DNA from: Streptomyces alboflavus
GTDB taxonomy: Bacteria > Actinomycetota > Actinomycetes > Streptomycetales > Streptomycetaceae
NCBI RefSeq assembly: GCF_000716675.1
Contig: NZ_JNXT01000038.1
Span: 124,001 to 188,000 of the forward strand
DNA: 64,000 nt
Direction of reading: 5' to 3'
The first letter of the stretch is position 1; the number at the start of each line of letters is the position of its first letter. The notes beneath the pieces are model-generated. The model was not told the DNA's origin. It ran no database searches and saw only the letters and a list, made by a program, of their open reading frames with translations. A program made the position numbers and the translations under genes. Positions 1 to 22,400 of the stretch are shown piece after piece.

Positions 1-11920
<11,920 letters not shown>

Positions 11921-12002
11921 GTCGAACGTGCTGCCCTTCCCGCGAAGAGGGGGGACCTGGCGGGCTCGCCTGGGTCGGCCGCCGGCGCCGGGCCGGGTGG
12001 GG

Positions 12003-13235
12003 TCATGCGCCGGCGGCGCCGAAGCGCAGCGGCAGGACGTCGGGCCCGGAGACGCCCGTGGAGGGCCGCCAGGTGATCGGGCCCGCGACCTCGGGCGGGC
12101 CGAGGCGGGCCGCGAGCACGTCGAAGGCCTCGGCGAGTTCGACGCGGGCCAGGGCCGCCCCCAGGCAGTAGTGCGCGCCGCCGCCGAAGGCCAGCGGGGA
12201 CGCCTCCCGTTTGACGGTGATGTCGAAGGCGTCGCCGCCCTTGAACACCAGCGGGTCGCGCTGCGCCGAGTGCGCGCACAGCCAGACGGGGGTGCCTGCC
12301 TGGATGCGCAGGTCGTTGACGGAGAAGTCCTCGGCCGCCGACTTGGTGGCCACGACCGTCGTGGTGGGGCACCAGCGCAGCACTTCCTCGACCGCCTGGG
12401 TGACCAGCTCCGGCCGCTGCCGCAGCAGCGGCCACTGCTCGGGGTGCTCGGCGAACGCGACCATGGCGTGGCCGAGTTGGTGACTCGTGGTCTGGTATCC
12501 GGCGACGAGCAGGGTCGCGATGAGCGTGCGCAGCTCGCGGTCGTCGAGGGCGCCGTCCTCCTGCTGTGCGCGCAGGATGTCGGAGAACAGGTCGTCGCCG
12601 AGGTCCGCCTTGCGCTCCTGGATCACGGTGTCGAAGTAGTCGTACATCCCCGCGAGGCCCTCCTCGACCTCGCCGACCCTGCTCTGGTCGGGGCCGAGGG
12701 CGAGGACCAGGTTGGTGTTCTTGCACCAGCGGCCGACGACCGCGTGGTCCTCGGCCGGGAAGCCGAGCAGTTCGCAGACGACGGCCGCGGGCAGCGGGTC
12801 GGCGAACGCGGCCACGAAGTCGCGCTCTCCCCCGGCCGCGAGCTCGTCGGCGAGGCGTTCCGCGGTGGCACGGATGAAGGGCCTGAGCGCGGTGATGCGG
12901 CGGGTCGTGAACGCGTGCGTGACCAGGCCGCGCAGCCTGCGGTGGTCGGGTCCCTCCAGGCTCTGCATGAAGTCGCGCATGAACTCGCGCACCAGGCCCT
13001 CGGAGGGTCCGACGAGGTCCACGACGTCACGGAAGCCGGAGACGAGGCGCGGGTCGCGGGAGAGGCTGTGGGCCTCGGCGTACCTGAGGACGAGGAGTCC
13101 CAGCGGGGTGCCCGCGACCCAGGACCGCTCCCTGGCCTCGGCCACCTCGGGCGAGTCCCAGGCGAAATCCGGCACGGTGATGTCCAGGAACGGCAGATCC
13201 TGCCACGACGTCCCGGACTCTGCGACGGTCGACAT
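12003..13235 (-). CDS. Cytochrome P450 of the AurH/NorH type (tetrahydrofuran-forming)
   Basis: A 410-residue bacterial P450. Heme-ligand Cys357 lies in [12 protein letters not shown], the K-helix ExxR is at 284-287, and the I-helix motif AGYQTT is at 245-250 with Gln at the usual acidic position. The N-terminus ([20 protein letters not shown]) and the C-terminus resemble recalled AurH. In aureothin biosynthesis AurH oxidises the polyketide chain twice to close the chiral tetrahydrofuran ring; the same role is inferred here. The ATG start has GGGAAGGA about 8 nt upstream. A SARP-type repeat promoter lies 60-100 bp upstream, and the PKS starts 82 bp downstream, so this is probably the first gene of a P450-PKS operon. 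Confidence 0.9.
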   Translation of the reverse strand: MSTVAESGTSWQDLPFLDITVPDFAWDSPEVAEARERSWVAGTPLGLLVLRYAEAHSLSRDPRLVSGFRDVVDLVGPSEGLVREFMRDFMQSLEGPDHRRLRGLVTHAFTTRRITALRPFIRATAERLADELAAGGERDFVAAFADPLPAAVVCELLGFPAEDHAVVGRWCKNTNLVLALGPDQSRVGEVEEGLAGMYDYFDTVIQERKADLGDDLFSDILRAQQEDGALDDRELRTLIATLLVAGYQTTSHQLGHAMVAFAEHPEQWPLLRQRPELVTQAVEEVLRWCPTTTVVATKSAAEDFSVNDLRIQAGTPVWLCAHSAQRDPLVFKGGDAFDITVKREASPLAFGGGAHYCLGAALARVELAEAFDVLAARLGPPEVAGPITWRPSTGVSGPDVLPLRFGAAGA

Positions 13236-13280
13236 ACTCGGTCCTTCCCTCGGCGAAAAGGCGGGTGCGCTGCCGCACCG

Positions 13281-13331
13281 CATTCTGTGCAGTGGCTCTT
13301 GGCGCCTTCTTGGAGCCGGCTTGGATCTTGG
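13281..13331 (-). promoter_or_regulatory. SARP-type direct-repeat promoter of the P450-PKS operon
   Basis: CTTGG occurs at 13298, 13309 and 13320 on the plus strand, exactly 11 bp apart, with a fourth at 13327. On the coding strand this reads as CCAAG heptamers with 4-bp spacers. Ten bases further is CAGAAT (13287-13282), which fits a -10 hexamer. SARP activators such as ActII-ORF4 bind heptamers with this spacing just upstream of -10. The region before the N-oxygenase gene shows the same arrangement and a near-identical core. Confidence 0.75.
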
Positions 13332-13388
13332 GTTCGCCCGCGGTCGCGCCCGGCCGCGGGGGCCCGGGGCGCTCCCGGGGCGTGTGGG

Positions 13389-14261
13389 TCACAGGGGTTC
13401 GGCGGGCACGCCGGCGTACAGGGACCGCAGGGTCGCGAGGAGTTCGCCGTCCACGGGGACGGCCGTGCCGTCGACGGCGGCGACCGGTCGCACGCCGAAG
13501 GCCGCGTTGGTCGCGAACACGCCGCGCAGGGCGAGGAGTTCGTCGTGCGTGACGGGTGCGTCGAGGGACGGTACGCCCGCGGCGGCGGCCGCGTCGCGCA
13601 GGAGGCGCGCGGTGACGCCGGGCAGGCAGTTCGCGCGGGGCCACAGGAGCCGGGTCCCGTCCCAGCCGCAGACGTTGAAGGTGGTGCCCTCCTGGACGCG
13701 GTCGTCGTGGTCGAGCAGCAGGGCGTCGTCGAAGCCCCGCCGCCGGGCGTCCCGGCGCAGCCGCAGCGTGCCGAACAGGGCGGTGTGCTTCACCTCGGGC
13801 AGGTCACGGACGTGGGCGGCGGTGGCGAGGCGCAGCGGGGGCGCTACGTCCGGTGGCGCGGGACGCGTACTGATGAGCGCGACCGGGGTGAGGGTGTCGG
13901 GGCAGTCCAGGCTCATCTCGGGCGCGCACACGGTCACCCGCACCGTCACGGGCCCCTCGCTCCGGTCGGCGACGCGCCGCAGCGCCGCCCGCACCGCGAC
14001 GGTGTCGAGGTCCGCGGCGAACAGCGTCCGGCAGTCGTCGGCGAGGCGCCGCAGATGCAGGGCGAGCCCGCGGACGCGGCCGTGCTCGACGCGGAGGGCG
14101 GTGAAGTGGCCGTAGTTGTAGAGGGCGAGGGCCGAGAGGTCGTCGGCGGTGGCGGGGGTGCCGTCGAGCCGGGTCACCCCTGGACCGACCGTCCGCGCGC
14201 CCTCTCCCACCACGCTCACCACACCCGTGCCCCTGTCCGCTCCCGCCCGTTCACCCCTCAC
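13389..14261 (-). CDS. pabC: Aminodeoxychorismate lyase-like PLP class IV enzyme (PabC-like)
   Basis: A 290-residue fold-type IV PLP protein. The Lys of EVKHTALFG is the expected Schiff-base residue and VQEGTTFNV is the class IV cofactor-binding loop. Class IV also includes branched-chain aminotransferases, but the direct link to the aminodeoxychorismate synthase gene supports a lyase that releases pyruvate and p-aminobenzoate. The called GTG start overlaps the pabAB stop by 11 nt, suggesting translational coupling. The first 20 or so residues look unstructured, so a later GTG is possible. Confidence 0.8.
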   Translation of the reverse strand: MRGERAGADRGTGVVSVVGEGARTVGPGVTRLDGTPATADDLSALALYNYGHFTALRVEHGRVRGLALHLRRLADDCRTLFAADLDTVAVRAALRRVADRSEGPVTVRVTVCAPEMSLDCPDTLTPVALISTRPAPPDVAPPLRLATAAHVRDLPEVKHTALFGTLRLRRDARRRGFDDALLLDHDDRVQEGTTFNVCGWDGTRLLWPRANCLPGVTARLLRDAAAAAGVPSLDAPVTHDELLALRGVFATNAAFGVRPVAAVDGTAVPVDGELLATLRSLYAGVPAEPL

Positions 14262-16341
14262 CCGGCTCCTCCTCCGCCGCCCCCGTCAAGAGACCGTGCG
14301 CCCGCACCAACGCCCGCCCCTTGAGCAGCACTTCGTCGAACTCGTCGGCCGGGTCGGAGTCGAGGACGATCGCGCCGCCCGCGCCGATCACCGTGCCGGT
14401 GCCGGAGGTCACGGCGGTGCGGATCACGATGTTGAGGTCCGCGCCGCCGCACAGGCCGAAGTAGCCGATGGTGCCCGAGTAGATGCCCCGGGCCTCCTGC
14501 TCCAGGCGATCGATGATGGCCATCGTGCGCAGCTTCGGCGCGCCCGTCATGGAGCCGCCGGGAAAGCACGCGCGGACGCAGGCGACCGGGTCCACGTCCC
14601 GCCGCAGCCGGCCGCGGACCGTGGTGACGAGCTGGTGCACGGTCGCGTACGACTCGGTGACCATGTACGCGGGCACGTCGACGGAGCCCACCTCGCAGAC
14701 CCGGCCCAGGTCGTTGCGGAGCAGGTCGACGATCATGAGGTTCTCGGCGCGGGTCTTGGCCGATGCGGTCAGGGACCGGCGCAGCCGCTCGTCGCTCGCG
14801 GGGTCCGCGCCGCGGGGCGCCGTGCCCTTGATGGGCTTGCTCTCGACGGTCCCGTCGCGGTCGACGCGCAGGAACCGCTCGGGGGACGAGCAGACGACGC
14901 CGAGCGCGCCGAGGCGCAGATAGGCGCTGTAGGGCGCGGGGTTGAGGCGCCGCAGCAGCAGGTGGTAGTCGAGCGGGTCGGGCAGGGCGGGCAGCCGCAT
15001 CCGGTTCGTCAGGCAGATCTCGTAGCTCTCGCCGCTGCGCAGTTCCCTGAGGCAGTCCTCGATGTCGTCGACGTAGTCGGCGCGGGCGCGGGCGAGGACG
15101 GCCGCGTCCGCGGGTGCCGCGGCGGCCGGGTCGGGGGCGGCGGGGGCGGTGTCCGGCAGGTCGCGGGCGAGCCGGGCCGTCCGGGTCACCCAGGAGCGGG
15201 CGGGCGCGATCTCGTCGGCGCCGGGGCCGCTGAGGGCGAGGACGTAGGTGCGGTCCTCCTGGTGGTCGACCGCGATCAGCCGGTCGGCGAACATCCACAC
15301 GGCGTCCGGCGTCTCGGCCCGGTGGACGTTGGGGCTGCCGCACTCCGCCTTCAGCTCGTACCCGAAGTAGCCGACGTAGCCGCCGTTGAGGTCGAAGGGG
15401 AGGTCCGCCGCACCGACCGGGCGGGCGCGCAGGCGGTCCTGGAGGACGTCGAAGATGGTGCCGTCCTCGGTGTGTTCGCCGGTGGCGTCGCGGACCGTGA
15501 CGGCGTTCTCGCCGGTCCGGTACGTCAGGGTCTCGGCGAGGGGGCCGGAGTCGTCGCCGAGGAAGGAGAAGCGGGCCCCGCCGACGCCGGGGGCGCTGCT
15601 GTCGAGCCAGAAGGCGTGCTCGCTCCCGGAGAACAGCGAGCCGAACAGCGCGGCGGTGTCCACGGCCCGGTCGACGGCCTCGACGGTCAGCTCAAGGCGT
15701 GCCGCCTTGGCGGTCTCGGGCGGGCGGGCCCAGGGGGCGTACTCGGGGGGCGGGGCGGCGTAGTGGCCACCTATGAGTTCCGCGAAGTTCCGCAGGAGCT
15801 GGGCGCCCCACTCGCTGGCCACCGACTCCGGGTGGAACTGCAGGCCCCAGCGGGGCAGTTCGTCGTGGCGCAGCGCCATGACGGTCCCGTCCTCCGCCCA
15901 GGCGGTGGCGCGCAGGCCCGGCGGCAGGGGCTCGGTGACGCGCAGCGAGTGGTAGCGCACGGCCGTGAAGTGCTGCGGCAGGCCGTCGAACAGGTCCTCG
16001 CCGCCGTGCCTGACCCGGGTCAGATGGCCGTGCCGCGGCACGCCGGGGACCACCTGCCCGCCGTAGTGGTGGGCGATGGCCTGGTGGCCCAGGCACACCC
16101 CGAGGACCGGCACGTCCCGCCAGCGGTCCAGGAGACCCTGGCAGAAGCCGAGGTCGGTGGCGCGCTGGGGCCGGCCGGGTCCCGGCGAGATCACCACGCA
16201 GTCGAACGCCGCCGGGTCCTGGTGCGTCCAGGACGGGTCGTCGTTGACCAGGACGGTCGGCTCCTTGCCGTACACGCGGGCGAGGAGCTGGAACAGGTTG
16301 TAGGTGTAGGAGTCGTAGTTGTCGATCAGCAGCGCACGCAT
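14251..16341 (-). CDS. pabAB: Fused aminodeoxychorismate synthase PabAB (AurG/NorG-like)
   Basis: Converts chorismate plus glutamine to 4-amino-4-deoxychorismate. The N-terminal glutamine amidotransferase (about 1-190) has Cys83 in GVCLGHQ and His170/Glu172 in FHPES. The C-terminal chorismate-binding half (about 230-680) has PIKGTAPRG, AENLMIVDLLRND and FPGGSMTGAPK. The Lys in PIKG is typical of PabB; anthranilate synthases carry Ala there, so this is not TrpEG. The 696 residues match fused antibiotic-type PabAB proteins. It follows the first PKS by 64 bp and overlaps pabC, so it is dedicated to starter supply. Confidence 0.95.
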   Translation of the reverse strand: MRALLIDNYDSYTYNLFQLLARVYGKEPTVLVNDDPSWTHQDPAAFDCVVISPGPGRPQRATDLGFCQGLLDRWRDVPVLGVCLGHQAIAHHYGGQVVPGVPRHGHLTRVRHGGEDLFDGLPQHFTAVRYHSLRVTEPLPPGLRATAWAEDGTVMALRHDELPRWGLQFHPESVASEWGAQLLRNFAELIGGHYAAPPPEYAPWARPPETAKAARLELTVEAVDRAVDTAALFGSLFSGSEHAFWLDSSAPGVGGARFSFLGDDSGPLAETLTYRTGENAVTVRDATGEHTEDGTIFDVLQDRLRARPVGAADLPFDLNGGYVGYFGYELKAECGSPNVHRAETPDAVWMFADRLIAVDHQEDRTYVLALSGPGADEIAPARSWVTRTARLARDLPDTAPAAPDPAAAAPADAAVLARARADYVDDIEDCLRELRSGESYEICLTNRMRLPALPDPLDYHLLLRRLNPAPYSAYLRLGALGVVCSSPERFLRVDRDGTVESKPIKGTAPRGADPASDERLRRSLTASAKTRAENLMIVDLLRNDLGRVCEVGSVDVPAYMVTESYATVHQLVTTVRGRLRRDVDPVACVRACFPGGSMTGAPKLRTMAIIDRLEQEARGIYSGTIGYFGLCGGADLNIVIRTAVTSGTGTVIGAGGAIVLDSDPADEFDEVLLKGRALVRAHGLLTGAAEEEPGEG

Positions 16342-16405
16342 CGCGTGGTTCCTTGTCAGGTTCGAGCGGGACCGGATCGTTCCGGTTCGGCGCGCCGGAG
16401 ACGGC

Positions 16406-19400
16406 CTACTCGCCGAGCAGGTTGTCGATGTAGTCGAAGACCTCCTCCCGGGAGGCCGAGCGGAGCCGGTCCTGCACCGCGTCGTCCTGGTCCGGGACGG
16501 GTGCGCCCGCGGCACCGGGTGCGGCGTCCGGGCCGGTCGGCGGCGGCGCGTCCGGGAGGAGCAGGGTGCGCAGGTGCTGGCCGAGGGCGTGCGGCGTCGG
16601 GTAGTCGAAGACGAGGGTGGGCGAGAGCCGCAGGGCGGTGGCGCCGCCGAGGCGGTTGCGCAGGTGCAGGGCGCGCAGCGAGTCGAACCCGATGTCGGCG
16701 AACGGGCGCCGTTCGCCGACGGCTCGCGGGTCGTCGTAGCCGAGGACGGCCGCGACGTGGGTGCGCACCAGGTCGAGGAGCAGGGCGTCCTGTTCGCCCT
16801 CGGGGAGCTGGGCGAGGCGGGTGGCCAGGGCGTCGCCGTCCAGCTCGGCCCCGGTGTCGGCGGCGGCGACGGTGGCGCGGCGGACGGGCACGGCGGCGAG
16901 TCCGCGCAGCAGGGGCGGTACGTCACCGCCGCCGGGGCCGCCGCGCAGGCCCGTCGTGTCCAGGCGCAGCGGGAAGACGACGGGTTCGCCGGTGGCGCGG
17001 GCGAGGTCGAGCAGGGCGAGCCCCTGGTCGTCGGCGAGCGGTTTGACGCCCGACCTGGCCATCCGCCGCAGGTCGCCCTCGTCGAGTCCCGCCGTCAGGT
17101 CCGAACGGGACTCCCAAAGGCCCCAGCCGAGCGAGACGCCCGCAAGCCCGGCGTCCCCGCGGGCCGCCATGAGCGCGTCCACGAACGCGTTGGCCGCCGC
17201 GTACCCGGCCTGCCCCGCGGGTCCGAGGACGCTCGACACGGACGAGAACACGACGAACGCCACGTCCGTGCCCGCCGTCAGCTCGTGCAGATGCCAGGCC
17301 CCGTCCGCCTTGGGCCGCAGCACCCGGTCGACGCGTTCCGGCGTCTGGTCCATGAGGAGGCCGTCGTCCAGTACTCCGGCCAGGTGCACGACGGCCGTCA
17401 GGGGGTGCTCGGCCGGGATCGACGCCAGCGCCCCCGCAAGCACGGCCCGGTCCCCGACGTCACCCGTCACGACCTGGACGTCCGCGCCTTCGGTGCGCAG
17501 TTCCCGTACGAACGCGGCGGCGCCCGCGCCCGCTGCGCCGGACCGCGACACCACGACGAGGCGCCGCACCCCGTGCGTCACCACCAGATGCCGCGTCACG
17601 AGGCGGCCCAGCGTACCGAGGCCGCCCGTCACCAGGACCGTCCCGTCCGTGCGCCAGCCGGTGCCGCCGCCGGGCGCCGCCGTCAGCCGCGCGAGCCGCG
17701 GCACGAGCAACGCCCCGTCCCGCACCGCGACTTGGGCCGCGTCGCCCGCCACCGCGTCGACGAGCGCGGACCGCGAGGCGTCGAGCCCGTCGAGGTCGAC
17801 CAGGCGGACGCGGCCCGGGTGCTCCGACTGCGCCGAGGCGACGAGGCCCCAGACCGCGGCGAGGGCGGGGTCGGGTGCCGTGCCGGTGGCCGGGGCGACC
17901 GCGCCCCGGGTGAGGACGACGAGGCGGGTGTCCGCCAGGCGTTCGTCGGCGAGCCAGTCCTGGAGGGCGGCGAGGACGCGGTGGACGGCGTGGTGGGCGG
18001 CGGTGGCCGTGTCGGGGGCCGGGCCGGCCGTGCGGCCCCTGCCCGCCGCCGCCAGGTCCCCGGCCGCCGGGTCCTCAGGAGGTTCCGCGAGGACGAGGAC
18101 CTCGGGGGCGTCGCCGCCGGTGTCCAAGTGGGCCCGCAGCGCCGCCGGGTCGAGGTGGTGGGCGCACCGCACGCCCCGGGCCGCGAGGGCGTCGTCGGCC
18201 TCGGTGGCCCCGGGCCCGATCCACGCCCAGCGCGCCGGTTCCGGGTCGCGCGGCGCGGGCAGCGGCTCGGGCCGCCACTCCAGGCGAAGCAGCGAGGCGT
18301 CGGCGGTGGCCGCGGCCCGGCGCAGGGAGTCGGCGGCCACCGGACGCATGCCGAGGCTCTCGACCGTCACGACCGGGTGTCCCGCGGGGTCCGTGGCGGT
18401 GACGGACAGGGCGCCGGTCCCGGTGAGGCGGAGGTGGGCGCGCAGCCGGGTGGCGCCGGTGGCGTGCACGGTCACACCGCTCCAGGAGAACGGCAGCCGG
18501 GTCACGGTCTCGCCGGGGGCCGAGCCGGGCGCCGCCACGAGGGCCGCGGCGTGCAGGGCGGCGTCGAAGAGGGCGGGGTGCAGGGCGTAGCGGTCGGCGC
18601 CGCCCGCGCAGACGGGGAGTTCGACTTCGGCGTACAGCTCACAGGCCGCGGCGGCGTCCGCATCCGTGGAGGCCCGCTCGGGACCGACACCCGCGGCGCC
18701 GCCCGCCCCCGCCTCAGCGCGCGTCCCGGCCTCAGCACCCGCCCCCGCCTCAGCGCCCCTCCCGGCCTCAGCACCCGCCCCCGTCCCGCCGCCGCCGCCC
18801 TCGTCGACGCGCCAGCAGCGCACCAGCCCTTGGAACGCGCCCCCGTAGTGCAGCCCGGACTTGGCCAACTCCCGGTAACAGTCGTCGAGTTCGATCTCCC
18901 GCGCGCCGGCCGGAGGCCACTGCCGCGGCGGCTGCGGCGGGCGCTGGCCGCCGGGTGTCAGGGTGCCCTCGGCGTGCCGGGTCCAGGGGGCGTCGGCGGG
19001 GGCGTCGCCCGTCCTGGAGTGCAGGGTGAGGGCGCGCCGCCCGGAGTCGTCCGGTCCGCCGACGGCGAGCTGGAGGCGGACCGTGCCCTCCTCCGGCAGG
19101 ATCAACGGGGCCTGGAGGACCAGCTCTTCGAGGACGTCGCAGCCCGCCTGCGCACCGGCTTGCAGGGCTGCCTCCACCAGGGCCGTGCCCGGTACGACGA
19201 GGACGTCGGCCACGGCGTGGTCGGCGAGCCACGGGTGGCTCCGCGCGGACAGCGTCCCGGTGCAGAGCATGCCCCCGGTGCCGTCCGCCAGCGGGACGGC
19301 GGCGCCGAGCAGCGGGTGGTCGACGCCGTCGAGGCCGGCCGTCGACACGTCGGCCACCGGCGCGGCCGCGTCCTCGAGCCAGTAGCGGGACCGCTGGAAG

Positions 19401-22400
19401 GCGTACGTCGGCACGTCCGTGAGGCGGGGCGCGGCGTCGCCGAAGGCCTCCTGCCAGTCGACGGCCACGCCGTGGACGTGGGCCTCGCCGACCGCGGTGA
19501 GCAGCCGCGCCAGATCGCCCTCGTTGCGCCGCAGCGACTCGACGACCAGGACGTCACCGGCGCGCTCGGGGCCCACCGCCTCCGCGGTCTCCGCGACGGC
19601 GACGGTGAGCACGGGGTGCGGGCTCAGCTCGACGTACGTGCTGTGGCCGTCGTCGAGCAGCCGCTCCACCGTGCGGTGGAACTGGACGGTCTCGCGGAGG
19701 TTGCGCACCCAGTACGCGGCGTCCAGGGCCGTCGGGTCGACCGGCTCGCCGGACACCGTCGAGTAGAACGGTACGGTCGCGGGGCCCGGCCGGACGCCGG
19801 AGAGGGCCGCCAGGAGGGTGTCGCGGATCTCGTCGATCTGCGCCGAGTGCGACGCGTAGTCCACGTCGATCCGCCGGGCGCGCACCCCGCCCGCGTCGAA
19901 CGCCGCCAACACCTCGTCCAGGGCCGCCGGTTCACCGGAGATCACCACGGACTGCGGCCCGTTGACCGCCGCCACGGACACGGCGCCGCCCCACCGCGCG
20001 ATGCTCCGGCGCACGTGGTCGACGGGGGCGACGACCGAGACCATGCCGCCGCGCCCGGCGAGGACCCGCAGGGCCCGGCTGCGCACGGCGACGACGCGGG
20101 CCGCGTCGTCCAGGGAGAGGGCGCCCGCGACGTGCGCCGCCGCGATCTCGCCCTGCGAGTGCCCCACGACCGCGGCCGGTTCCACGCCGCAGGACCGCCA
20201 CAGCGCGGCGAGGGAGACCATCACCGCGAACAGCGCGGGCTGCACCACGTCGACCCGCTCCAGGGTCGGCGCGCCGGACTCGCCCCGCAGCACCTTCGTC
20301 AGCGACCAGTCGACGTGCGGGGCGAGGCTCGCCGCGCAGGCCTCGATCGACTCCCTGAACACCGATGCCGTGCGCATCAGTTCGGCCGCCATGCCCGGCC
20401 ACTGCGAGCCCTGCCCGGGGAACACGAACGCGACGCGGTCCCGTGCCGTGGCCGTGCCGACGGCCGTGTGCGGTCCGTGGTCGCCGTCCGCGAGCGCGGC
20501 CAGTCCCGCCAGGGCCCCGTTCCGGTCCGCGGCCACGACGACGGCCCGGTCCGCGAGGGCCGCCCGGGACCGCGCCAGCGAGTACGCCAGGTCCGCGTCC
20601 GGCGCGTCCGGGTCCGACGCCAGGAACTCCGCCACGCGCCGCGCCTGGGCGCGCAGGCCCGCCGCACCGACGCCGGAGACGAGCCAGGGCAGGGGGCGGG
20701 GGCTCGCGTCGGCGAGGTCTTCGTCGGGCTCCGCCGGGCCGACGGGGCCGGAGTGCGCCACGGGTTGCGCGTGGCCCACGTGGCCGGTATGGCCGGTGTG
20801 TCCCGGGAGTTCGGCGTGCTCCGCGTTCCCCGCGTGCTTTGCGCGGTCCACCTGGCCGACGTGCTCCACATGACCAGTGACACCTGCGCCCGCCACGCCC
20901 GGCGCACCCGCGGCACCCCCCGGTCCCCCCTCGCCCTCCGGCGGCGCCTGCTCCAGGATGATGTGCGCGTTCGTACCGCCGACACCGAACGAGGAGACCG
21001 CCGTGCGGCGCGGCCGGTCGACCTTCGGCCAGGGGGTGGTCTCGGTCAGGAGCCTGACCCCGCCCGACGACCAGTCCACGTGCGGCGTCGGCTCGGCGAT
21101 GTGCAGGCTGCGCGGCAGTTCGGCGTGGCGCATCGCCATCACCATCTTGATGACGCCCGCCACCCCGGCCGCGGCCTGGGTGTGGCCGACGTTGGACTTC
21201 AGCGAGCCCAGCCACAGCGGCCGGTCGTCCGGCCGGTCCCTGCCGTACGTGGCGAGCAGCGCCTGCGCCTCGATCGGGTCCCCCAGCTGGGTGCCCGCGC
21301 CGTGCGCGTCCACGCAGTCCACGTCCGCCGACGCGAGGCCCGCGTGCGCCAGCGCCTGCCGGATCACGCGCTGTTGGGCGGGGCCGTTGGGCGCGGTGAG
21401 GCCGTTGGACGCGCCGTCCTGGTTGACCGCGGAGCCCCGCACCACGGCGAGCACGCGATGACCGTTGCGCTCGGCGTCGCTGAGCCGTTCCAGGAGCAGC
21501 ACGCCGACGCCCTCGGACCAGCTGCTCCCTGCGGCGTCGGCGGAGAACGACCGGCAGCGCCCGTCGGGGGCGAGCCCGCGCTGCCTGCTGAACTCGACGT
21601 AGCCCCAGGGCGTGGCCATCACGGTGACGCCGCCGGCCACGGCGAGCGTGCACTCGCCCTCGCGCAGCGACTGGGCGGCGAGGTGCACGGCCACGAGCGA
21701 GGAGGAGCAGGCGGTGTCGACGGTGACGGCGGGGCCTTCGAGGCCGAGGGTGTAGGCGAGGCGCCCGGAGGCCACGCTGGGCATGCTGCCCACGACGCGG
21801 TAGCCCTCGGCGCTCGGCGGCACGTGCCGGATGCGGGCGCCGTACTCGCTGTACATGATGCCGACGAACACACCTGTCCTGGTCCCGCGCAGCGTGGACG
21901 GGTCGATCCTGGCCCGCTCGACGGCCTCCCAGGACGTCTCCAGGAGCAGCCGGTGCTGGGGGTCGATGGTGACGGCCTCGCCGGGGCTGATCGCGAAGAA
22001 CCCGGCGTCGAAGTCGGGCGCGTCGTAGAGGAATCCGGCGTGCCGGGTGCACGTGGTGCCGATGTGGTCGGGGTCCGGGTCGTACGCGACGGTCCAGCCG
22101 CGGTCCGTCGGGAACTCGGAGATCGCGTCGGTCTCCGAGCGCACCAGGTGCCACAGGTCGTCCGGCGACGCCACACCGCCGGGCAGTCGGCAGCCCATGC
22201 CGACGATCGCGATCGGCTCGTCCTCGGGTCCACGGGCCGCGCCGCCGTTCCGCGCGGCCCGCGTACCGGTCCCCGCCGCGGGCCCGGACGCGGCGCCCTC
22301 ACCGAGCAGCAGGGCGCACAAGTGGTCGGCGAGCGCCCCGGGCGTCGGGTGGTCGAAGAGGGCGGTCGCCGAGAGGCCGCCGCCCATGGCCTCGCTGAGC

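Noticed and set aside
14251..16341. Anthranilate synthase TrpEG
   Set aside because: Lys in PIKG and the link to N-oxygenase and PabC-like genes point to aminodeoxychorismate synthase.
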